The notes under the pieces are model-generated. The model did not search any database, was not told the DNA's origin, and saw only the letters and a program-made list of their open reading frames with translations. The position numbers and the translations under genes are program-made. A stretch of 64,000 bases of DNA from Saxidomus purpurata (lineage: Eukaryota; Mollusca; Bivalvia; Venerida; Veneridae), in the NCBI GenBank assembly GCA_022818135.1, contig JAFMSR010000015.1, positions 35,686,340 through 35,750,339 on the forward strand, given 5' to 3'. Of the stretch, positions 10,901 to 18,282 are shown piece after piece; within the stretch, counting starts at the first letter, position 1, and every line of letters starts with the position of its first letter.

Positions 10901-13470
10901 GTTGTCGTAGAGAAAATTTAATTTTCAACAATGATATACTTATACATGTATATAGAACATAAAACTAAAGGCTAGAATGAACAACACAAGTGAAAATCTA
11001 TGTAGGAATTTGCAAAAATCGATTGAATATGTTGGTTTTACGGCACCTTTACACTATATGTTTATATTGGGATTTCAAAAGCGTGAAATGCTTTCCAATT
11101 TTGGTAGCGTATTATTTCAAATATACAGATATACATTACATGGATTTATACTGGAACCTTTTTAAGTGACTAATCTTCTTAAATATGTTATTAACATACA
11201 GTTTGAAGAACTTTATTTTTGCACCAAAATCTCATAGCGAGCAGCTTTAACGTCCTTATCTCAATTACTACTTGATGTTTTGCATTTCAACTTCTTAGTC
11301 GAAAAAGGGGACATACTTTGCATTATATACAAGATATAGTTATCTTACTTGATGATTGTAGTTTCAATGAAATACATCAAGTATTTATTGAGATATGGAC
11401 TCAGTAACGCTATACATTACGCATGTCTATGGTTGATGACATGACCGCTTTTTATAGTAATATCTTCTGTTTTACTCGGTATTTTCCGGATCAATAAGAC
11501 CGGAGAATGCCGGAAAGTATGATCATCGTAATGAAAAATGCACCGCATATAATGCTGTATACACCATGTATATAGTAGAATGGACCGAACATAATAAAAA
11601 AGAAAATGCCGTTTCCGCCATGTATATTACCAAATGCATTGCGTACATTGTGTTTTATGAACAAAAAACTAATAATTCACCACGTATAGAATTAATCGCA
11701 AGCACTTAATATATTTAAACATCTATCACACCTATTGACCAACATACACCGTATAAAGGTAAAACTACTGCATATAATTAAAATACCACCGCATGTATCG
11801 AAATCATGACTGCATATAATGTCATTTGTACTGAATATAATGTTGTTTGTATTGCATATGACGTTGTTTGCACACCATATAATGGTTATTCTACTGTATC
11901 TTCAAGTGTTTGCACTGCATATTATTAAATAACCACCATATATAACGGAAAAGACACTGTATATAATGAAGAATGTACAAAAATGTACCTCGTATACATG
12001 AAAATGGACTGCGTATAATACAATACAACATAATAAGACAGTAAAGGCGTTCCATACGTTTGTGTATCACCGATATGAGTTAAATGGTCCAGTTGACTCG
12101 AGTATTCCAACATACCTTTAGTACCATAAAGAACATAATATGCATCCGGAGTATTCGGCCCGTATCTTTGAAGAATATGGCTGATGTACTCGTACATCTC
12201 AGTCTAAATCATACACTGTGCTCGTCAAATAATTTTTATTTATTTAAAGAAAAAAAAACATTATAAATGAACAGAACAAACTGGAGTATGTATTTGAAAG
12301 CTACCTGTGTTTTCTGTGCGAGGGTCCTGCATGTTTTCTGGGTAGCTCTCAGTAGTCTCATACGGGCATCAAGGTCACCCAAAGTTCCTTTCAATATTTC
12401 CTAAAATAGAACAGATTCCGTTCCTTTGTGCATATACACATGTATAGCGATTGGAAATTAACAAGTGATTATACAGCCCTATGTATGTTAGACATTTACT
12501 AGTAACAGAATGACTTTTATCCCAAAGTCCGACAGAACATAATTTTGAATTCTTTGCAACTTTGTCAAAGTTTTACTGATTTCAGTTGAGAGATCCTCTC
12601 TTGTCACAACACATACATGTATAACCACAGTATTACTTCATCCTCGACACTGAAGAACCTTTTTTTTTCAAGCACACTTTTTGTCAAATGAATATCGATC
12701 GTTTATAAAAAATAAAAAAATACAGTTTTAATGGCCTCCTCTAACTTAATAGTAAGGTTCTGGGGCTCGAACACGTCATTTCAATGTCTCTATTGATTAT
12801 CTACAAAAACACTGCTTAAATTAACGGATATGAAAGGATATAACCGACTTGATCAGTAGATATAAATTAAAATCAAGATAACAAATACCAAATTATATCC
12901 ATACGCTTCTTCTATGGTATTAAGACTATGAGCATGGTGTTGTCTGACAACGCATTCTAGGCAAATTAGTTTATCACAGTCGCAGCAGTATAATTTATAC
13001 ACCCTACTGTGCTCGTAGCATTTCAAACCATCTGTGTTGGCATCTTCGTCGTCCTTTCTAGTTGTGATCAACGCCATTTTATGACCAGAATGTTTTTCTA
13101 CAACACATCGTAAGCATACTTGAATCTTGCATATTGTGCACATTAACTGACACGTCATTCGATGTTGAGTACAAAATGGCCGGTCATCTCGTTGGCGACC
13201 ACGATTTTCGTTGAATGCTTTGTTTTCTCTTTTATAACTCTCTACAATGCCTGCCAGCTGAAAGTTTTTAGGCAAACTGTCTACTCCTTTTGGTCCGAGT
13301 TTAACGTCATTGCGGCACTCAGGACACTTAAACACAAGCGCAGAAGAAAATAGTCCTTGTATACAGCGCCTGCAGAAACTATGGAGACACGGAAGTGCCA
13401 ACGGGTCATTGTAGAGATCCATACATATTGAGCATGTCACGTGCTCCTCGATTGATGAAGTTCTTTCCAT
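4508..13470 (-). CDS. TRIM-family E3 ubiquitin ligase with C-terminal MIB/HERC2 domain, 8 exons
   Basis: Predicted 451-residue protein spliced from 12889-13470, 12305-12400, 9533-9763, 8856-8878, 5378-5508, 5127-5255, 4896-4984 and 4508-4582 (stop TAA). Every junction has AG/GT and the phases agree (total 1356 nt). Order: RING (residues 13-52), B-box 1 (100-130), B-box 2 (151-181), coiled coil (about 195-303), basic/Pro linker (about 311-388), MIB/HERC2 domain (about 390-447). Exons 2-4 are 96, 231 and 23 bp, the classic TRIM exon sizes. Known of the family: RING TRIMs transfer ubiquitin and act in innate immunity and development; MIB/HERC2 domains occur in other E3 ligases as binding modules. 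Inferred: a cytoplasmic E3 using MIB/HERC2 in place of SPRY or NHL for target binding. Introns hold hairpin elements and a 2.2 kb transposable element. A TTTCATTTCAG acceptor 8 bp before the ATG implies a noncoding first exon, perhaps with its donor at 13870. No exon is disrupted. Confidence 0.85.
5127..5508 (-). CDS. TRIM gene exons 5 and 6 (linker)
   Basis: Exon 5 (5378-5508, 131 bp; acceptor TATTGACAG, donor GTAGAT) encodes VASLLNEESADCPPQLKG onward to WKWPKE. Exon 6 (5127-5255, 129 bp; acceptor AATTGTAG, donor GTTAGT) encodes a basic, Pro-rich segment (LKPVRKAPPIPATRKS) and ends ALPVGTAVKR, the first strand of the MIB/HERC2 domain. Phases are continuous with exons 4 and 7. Confidence 0.85.
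6014..6113 (+). repeat. truncated SINE body
   Basis: CACCAGTACTGGTTTTTTCA to CAATCGAGCTAAAATAAATT is nearly identical to the body of the full SINE at 50726-50905, but without the tRNA-like head. Copy B has it at about 29865-29963. Confidence 0.7.
6388..6565 (+). repeat. tRNA-derived SINE
   Basis: A-box-like TGGTTGAGTCGTTAG at 6390 and B-box GGTTCGAATCC at 6453-6463, about 60 bp apart, then a non-tRNA body (GGAGCCTAGCACTG, GAACGATAGTAAGG). In copy B (30237 on) the same SINE keeps 15 extra bases after the B-box, so copy A carries a small deletion. Confidence 0.75.
6669..6782. repeat. hairpin, GTTGTGGATAAGG family
   Basis: Near-perfect palindrome from GAGTTGTGG to CCACAACTC; apex CGAGGCTGTGCCGAG at 6719-6733. 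Weaker pairing extends outward (ATGTTCATGAG with CTCAATGGACAT). Confidence 0.9.
7156..7257. repeat. hairpin, ATATCCGTCACC family
   Basis: CAGATCGAAATATCCGTCAC pairs with GGTGACGGATATTTCCATCTG-type sequence; apex CGAGGCTCTGCCGAG at 7200-7214. A TGACGTCA-containing segment follows at about 7390-7440. Confidence 0.9.
7491..7599. repeat. hairpin, ATATCCGTCACC family
   Basis: GGTTCAGATCGAAATATCC pairs with GGATATTTCGATCTGAACC; apex CGAGGCTCTGCCGAG at 7539-7553. GTGACGTCAC repeats follow at about 7730-7770. Confidence 0.9.
8231..8345. repeat. hairpin, GTTGTGGATAAGG family
   Basis: GAGTTGTGG...CCACAACTC, almost perfect, apex CTCGGCAGAGCCTCG at 8282-8296, the reverse complement of the apex in the 7156 and 7491 hairpins. 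Confidence 0.92.
8714..8825. repeat. hairpin, GTTGTGGATAAGG family
   Basis: Near-perfect palindrome with apex CTCGACAGAGCCTCG (8763-8777). It ends about 30 bp from TRIM exon 4. Confidence 0.92.
8856..8878 (-). CDS. TRIM gene exon 4 (23-bp micro-exon)
   Basis: Acceptor CTATTTTTCTTTCAG, 23 nt encoding NYPSKVK plus two bases of Arg, donor GTAAGAT. It supplies exactly the phase that exon 5 needs. TRIM genes usually have a 23-bp exon here. Intron sequence only about 9-10 bp past the donor is replaced by the hairpin cluster in this copy. Confidence 0.88.
9000..9371. mobile_element. 372-bp hairpin element, empty site in copy B
   Basis: Copy B reads GTGATTTATTGTAGAATT without interruption at about 30600-30618, so this insertion is defined to within a few bases. 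It has a 160-bp hairpin (9005-9174; apex CGAAGGCCGAAGGCCTGAG at 9080-9099) followed by a segment bounded by ATTCTAACATGAC and GTCATGTTAGAAT that contains TGACGTCA. No clear target duplication. Confidence 0.85.
9533..9763 (-). CDS. TRIM gene exon 3 (231 bp, coiled coil)
   Basis: Acceptor CATAG, donor GTTCGT. 77 codons in phase 0, rich in Glu, Arg, Lys and Leu (REALDKRETELRLELDHREQ), ending KLKFLQ. The 231 bp size is the standard TRIM coiled-coil exon, the antiparallel dimerisation helix. Confidence 0.92.
10061..10209. repeat. hairpin nested in the 2.2-kb element
   Basis: ATTGTTGGT...ACCAACAAT with interrupted arms; apex CGAGTGGCGCAGCCACGAG at 10127-10145. A segment with TGACGTCA and GACGTCATC follows at about 10280-10340. 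Confidence 0.85.
10670..10805. repeat. hairpin nested in the 2.2-kb element
   Basis: GTTATACAGGTTTTTGCCGTG pairs with its near-complement ending at 10805; apex CCCTCGCCTTACGGCTCGGG at 10728-10747. The arms include TACATCTGGACATGTACCC. Confidence 0.88.
10813..11333. repeat. nested inverted repeats, including a 369-bp element with TTAAAGCTGCTCGCT ends
   Basis: CTTGTATATAATGCAAAG (10813) pairs with CTTTGCATTATATACAAG (ending 11333). Inside, TTAAAGCTGCTCGCTCATAG (10882) pairs with CTCATAGCGAGCAGCTTTAA (ending 11250). The inner ends match those of the much larger inverted-repeat nest at 60951-62227. Confidence 0.78.
12305..12400 (-). CDS. TRIM gene exon 2 (96 bp, coiled coil)
   Basis: Acceptor CTATTTTAG, donor GTAGCT. 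Phase 0 on both sides; encodes EILKGTLGDLDARMRLLRAT and 12 more residues, a helical heptad-like stretch. The exact 96 bp length is a hallmark of TRIM genes. Confidence 0.9.
12889..13470 (-). CDS. TRIM gene exon 1: RING and two B-boxes
   Basis: Start MERTSSIEEH; C3HC4 RING with Cys13, Cys16, Cys28, His30, Cys33, Cys36, Cys49 and Cys52. B-box 1 begins at Cys100/His103 and B-box 2 at Cys151/His154, each with the usual Cys/His spacing. The exon is exactly 194 codons and ends at a GTATTT donor after ...AYGYNL. Reading on past the donor gives a hydrophobic intronic tail that is not protein. It differs from the copy at 31979-32560 by three residues. Confidence 0.93.
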
Positions 13471-14599
13471 ACCGGGACTGAAATGAAAAAAAATGTGTAT
13501 GTAAGGTTGCTAATCTACCCTTTCAGTTTGTTTACGGATATAGAAATATCTTTGTACTCGGAAATGAGTAGGTGACAAAGCACGAGACATTCATTGTTGT
13601 TTGAGGGCAAAAATGGTTTGGGAAACAAGACAAACGATTGCATAATAAGACCCAGTTCGTGGTCGGTGCTGTGGGGAATTAGACAGCTGGTGTTCACAAG
13701 ACATTGGCCTTAACGAGGCTTGTGGGAACTAAGCCAGTGTCATGAGACGTTACTCGCAGTCCTTATGTCTAATTTCACGGCTTGTAACAGATCATTGGTT
13801 TTAGATAGTTTATAAAAGCAATGGACACCTCTGTACACAATCTGCCAAACTTGTGCATTTGTATTCATACCTGAAACGTTATTACATTTAAATACCCTGG
13901 TAACTTCCGTTGTGGTTTAAAGAAAACGGTTAAAATCATTCAAAGCATATGAAAACGGTACCTTTTTCATATATCTGTGCGATACTTCATATTCCAGTTA
14001 AACACACTAAGTCTTACATTGAATAAAGTTTTGATATACAAGCCACAGTTAAAATGCGGTAGTTATTTGTAAACGGATTGCAGGTAAACACATGTTCAAT
14101 GACTAAACTCGGTTACTGAAAAATGTATGTATCGGTTTATTGATTATACTCCAATGGTTGTATGGTGAAGTTTATTTGCCATTCTCTATTAAATTTTATA
14201 CAGGGGAAAAACTATCAAGCAGTTCTACCCTTCGTTTTGGCACGCAAAATTAAAATCGTTTGGAAATTAGGAGGGTGGCACCTCCTTCCAAAAATCTCCT
14301 TTTAGACAATAAATAAAAGTCCCCTCATGACAAAAAGGCACAAACCTTATAAACCCAGTAAAGTAAGTATGTCTATTTTATAAAATGTCACCCGTATAGG
14401 GAAGCATGAATATAAACAAAAGCTCGAGGGCACTGAAAATTAGTACAAACACAGGCACTGGGCCAGTTATGTATTAATCTTTTATAAGCATGTTTTATAT
14501 CCAAACATTTTTCTTTCTATTATGTATAAGTTAGAGTTTATTAAGTCAAATTTCTTACAATTAAGAAACCCTAAGATAGCGAGCATAATAATTATAAGG

Positions 14600-14623
14600 T
14601 GCGCATGCGCGTAAACATGGCGG
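14600..14623 (+). promoter_or_regulatory. NRF1-like and YY1-like motifs at the LINE 5' end
   Basis: TGCGCATGCGC (14600-14610) is the textbook NRF1 palindrome, and AAACATGGCGG (14613-14623) fits the YY1 motif. Both lie within 40 bp of the 5' boundary of the LINE, where an internal promoter is expected. Human L1 also carries a YY1 site at its 5' end. Function here is inferred. Confidence 0.5.
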
Positions 14624-14765
14624 AGTTTTGAAAATCCAGTTATACTTAGAAGGAAAATATATATTTTAAGTGATAATTTGGAATTTATTAAACACGGAAA
14701 ATACATGAAAACATTGCTACGTTCATACCTTTCCCGATGAGCGAACATTTGGATGTATATTTTGT

Positions 14766-15261
14766 GTGTTAAGTGTTGTTTCGATGGGAAGAAGGCGAAA
14801 ACTGAGTAAGTGTTCACCTGAATGTGATCCAGGACCTAAAAGAACGGCGATGGCATCTAACGTACAAACATCAGTAAAGTCACCAGTAATGCAATACCAT
14901 TGTATTACGCCAGGTACACCTGGCACACCTAGTGGGTCGTTTTTGATGAATAATTATCCTTTGCAAGCAGGTCAGACTTTTGCTTCCCCACCACCTTTTT
15001 CATATGTTCAAGCCATGAATCAGACATCACCGAATCCATTGTATCAGTATACACAACAACAAACTACCGCACAAGGTGATCAGTTCTCAGTTGTATTACA
15101 AAGGTTGGACAATATCGACAAACGATTATCTCAATTAGATTTAATCCAAAGTACCGTTGACAAAATTACAGACGGAGTGCACAAATTAGATCAGCGGGTC
15201 AGTGCTATGGAGGACAAAATATCAGATATAGAGAAAAGCCGTGAGTTTGATTCTAATGGCC
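14766..15261 (+). CDS. LINE ORF1, 5' part (interrupted)
   Basis: Starts MLSVVSMGRRRKLS; a second in-frame ATG lies 6 codons on. About 100 residues of low-complexity Pro/Gln/Thr-rich sequence, then a coiled coil from about residue 110 (LQRLDNIDKRLSQLDLIQ... and KLDQRVSAMEDKISDIEKS). The frame breaks at GGCC 15258-15261, where a 2457-bp element sits. The same GGCC recurs at 17719-17722 and the frame then continues exactly at 17723, so the insertion by itself caused no other damage. Uninterrupted ORF1 would be 351 codons plus stop. ORF1 proteins of this kind bind RNA and form trimers in the LINE RNP. Confidence 0.85.
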
Positions 15262-17718
15262 GGTTGCACAACACACGATTATCCAAGCGGCTATTATACC
15301 ATAATAGAGAGTTATCGAACACGGAGTTAATCCTGAGTTATGTTCCGGTTATCTTCGTTTGCTGGAAGATTTTTTAAATACGACTTAAAATATCTGACGT
15401 TCGTGCAAACGAGTTATCTAATCTAGGCCTATACAAGCTGATGTTATACTTAATGTAGTGCTATTGGTAGGAATCTGTTAAAAACGAGGTACAGTGTTTT
15501 TGCCATTTGAAAGAGAAATTGTGTAAGAAATGGTTGATACATACAATGATGTTGTAGAATAAGCCAAATAAAGCCAAAAAAGTATCTTACTTTAAGAATT
15601 TCCGAAAAGAAAAACTGCGCGGACGTATCACATCAGAATACAATTAAAATATACATTTTTATCTTTAAGTACAATCTGCATTAATAGTAATAATGATATT
15701 AATAATAATTATAGTAATGATAATTCATGATCATTAATAATAATATTAGCAATGAATTAATGATAGTAACAGTTAATATATTTTACTTTTTTATTCATTA
15801 TCATAATTATTATAATTTTTATTATTATTATCATCATCATCATCCAAAAAATTTTAAGCGGAAAGCGAATTTAGCCCAGTGACATTTCTTATGAATAAAT
15901 GTACTTGAGTGCATAAATATCTGCTGTGATCTGTTCATAAATATCATTGCGGAACAGCCAGCTCTAAACTGAAAGAACTTGTGTTTTTAATTATTTCATT
16001 AATTTAAGTTTCTTGTAATGTAAATTATAAATGATATTTATTTTATTATTATTATTTATTAAAGTCTCATCAATGTACATTTTATCACAGTACAAAATAC
16101 ATTGCAAACAATATCAGTAAAACAAAAGTACATTGCCACTCATAATTGAGTTACAAGAGACTGTTAATATAGCATAATCTGTACACAAATATCACAATTT
16201 ACATCAAAATTCTAAAACTGACCAACAGTTGTTAATTATAACATATATTCAATCTCATCACATATATTACAGTATAATAGTAGACTACATTTGATACAAT
16301 AAAACTATATTATATATTATCATGTTAAAATCTCATTCTGATATGTGGAAACCGGGGAAAGTATATCAGATGATAGTGAACCTTATTACCGCATTTTTGT
16401 AAATTTTAATTACACTTAATTAAATCAGATTCTGACAACTGGGTATTCAAAAAGGCGAATACCCAGCTAGATTCGAATACTCGGCCATCTTGGAGTTGGC
16501 TTATTCGAAGCTAACTTGGTATTGGCCGTAACTTATGCAAAAACCCAACTCATAGCCGGCTGGATATTTGAGTTTAGCTAGGTATTCGTTGAACGTTTTT
16601 CGAACACCAAACCCCAGTTGGCAGGTTATTTGAAGCTAGCTGGGTATTCGCAAAACGCATTTTTAGCGTATACCCAACTCCCAACTGGCTGGGTATTCCA
16701 ATCTAGCTGGGTATTGGCCTTAACTTATGCAAAAACCAAACTCCTAGCTGGCTAGATATTCAAATCGTTAATATTTATACCAAACAATAATTGAAACAAC
16801 CGCTTCCAGAGACAGTTACCCAAGGTGACGGATATTTCCATCTGAACAAAGTGGCGTGATAAATACTTTTTCTTTAATACCGTCTTGCACTATAAAGTAG
16901 ATTTCTAAATGCAATCTTATCGAAATAATGCATTTTCATAATAAAAACAAACGATATTCAGATACATGTATATTGTGTCATATGCAGTCATGTATTCTGT
17001 TTCGGACTTTCATGCATCGGCTTGCTTTCTTTTATTTCATCATTAAATGAAATATGGATGTAATTTAAACAGAATATATATTACATTTTAAACAAAGTAA
17101 GAGCTTGAGGCTGGATCAAGGCACATGTCTGCCATATATAGATAACGCCGCATATATCTCACAAATAGCTATTTTCAACGCATAAAGCACACAACATACT
17201 GAGGGACGGACCGACGGACGGACAACGACAAAACTATACAAGGGATTAATAAGCGTTAGTTGCCATAAAAAGCAAAGGCATACCAGTCGTTGTATCACTA
17301 GCAGTATCTGTAAGGTGCAATCCTGTGGTTTTAAATCATATCAAAGGCGAAAAACACGCATTCTACGGAAAAGCGGTATCTGATTCTAACAAAAATATTC
17401 TTCTGCAATAATGCTCATACCTATAATAGCCATGTCTGTTCATAATTAATCTTAACACTAATTAGTCACGCATATATGAGTATATAATTTCCATGTTCAA
17501 CGATAAATTGCCGTATAAACCACCCCACTAGCAGGTTTGGATAATCGCGCGTTTATCGGAATCATAACCGTGAAAAATATGTTCCGGCAACTCGATTATA
17601 ATAAGCGGCGCTTATCAAATCAGTTGCTGAAAGATAGGTCGGTGTTCAATAAATCAGTGTTGTGCAACTGGCTTATTATAATCGAGGGTTAAGCGCCTAT
17701 TATATTTGTTCAACAACC
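15262..17718. mobile_element. 2457-bp non-autonomous DNA element inside LINE ORF1
   Basis: Left end GGTTGCACAACAC (15262 on) and right end ...GTTCAACAACC (17718) are short imperfect inverted repeats, flanked by GGCC on both sides (4-bp target duplication). A further subterminal block, AGTTGCACAACACTG on the minus strand near 17660, repeats the left end. The interior is AT-rich with an ATT/ATC microsatellite (about 15680-15850), a block of CTGGGTATTCG-like repeats (16440-16760), and a relic of the ATATCCGTCACC hairpin (about 16810-16850). No transposase frame. Confidence 0.8.
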
Positions 17719-17722
17719 GGCC

Positions 17723-18282
17723 ATAAGAGTTTGGAAGATATCAAATGCAAACAAAAAGAAATTGATGCTATGTTGTCCAAGGTTTCAAATATTGAAATAC
17801 AACAAAAACAAAGAGAAACTGAGATAAAAGCAGATATGATAGACTTAAAAAGCAGGAGTATGCGTGACAATCTTCTGTTTTTCGGCATAGATGAAGAGAA
17901 GGGCGAAACTTATGCGGCTTGTGCCGAGAAGGTGCTCAAACTGATCGAAACAGACATGAATATCGAAAACGCTCAGGCGACGATAAAATTACAACGTGCA
18001 CATAGGATTGGAAAGTTTAATCCTACTAAGGTTAGACCCATTGTGGCAAAATTTGCATTCGACTCAGATAAGGAGATGGTAAAGTCCAATGCAAGCAGCC
18101 TTAAGAAACCGCACGGAGTAAGCCAGCAGTACCCAAGGGAGGTAATGGAGACTAGGCGCCGATTAGTCCCGCACATGTTAAAAGCTAGAGAGGAAAAAAA
18201 GGAAGCTTACATTCGTGTAGATAAGCTCTACATCGACGGACAACTATTTAGAGAGAACAACAGCAAGGATGTCATTAACTAG
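17723..18282 (+). CDS. LINE ORF1, 3' part (RRM and C-terminal domain)
   Basis: Continues HKSLEDIKCKQKEIDAM in frame from the 5' part. The coiled coil ends at about KADMIDLKSRSM; then MRDNLLFFGIDEEKGE is the first RNP motif of the L1-type RRM (Transposase_22 family), LQRAHRIGKFNP and VRPIVAKF are the following conserved blocks, and a basic C-terminal domain follows (HMLKAREEKKEAYIRVDKLY). Ends at TAG 18280-18282, beyond which ORF2 continues in the same frame. An ATG at 17662 lies in the inserted element and is not the natural start. Confidence 0.85.

Larger units (their letters stand above)
9862..12056. mobile_element. 2195-bp DNA element with about 190-bp terminal inverted repeats
   Basis: Left end TATGGAACGCCTTTACTGTC (9862) and right end ...GTAAAGGCGTTCCATA (12056) form long inverted repeats: about 9862-10053 against 11876-12056, matching down to the TATAACGGAAAAG and CTTGAAGATACAGTAGAATA blocks. 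The flanks CGTTTG at 9856-9861 and 12057-12062 look like a 6-bp target duplication. It lies in TRIM intron 2 (between exons 2 and 3) and is absent from copy B. Only nested hairpins inside, so it is non-autonomous. Confidence 0.82.

Noticed and set aside
11925..12197. Minus-strand frame MYEYISHILQRYGPN... as an extra TRIM exon
   Set aside because: It ends at a GT in both copies, but its phase does not fit between the 96- and 231-bp exons (both phase 0), and copy B has a stop in that frame.
13162..13353. + strand frame opposite TRIM exon 1
   Set aside because: Shadow of the RING/B-box exon; the minus strand carries the conserved Cys/His pattern.
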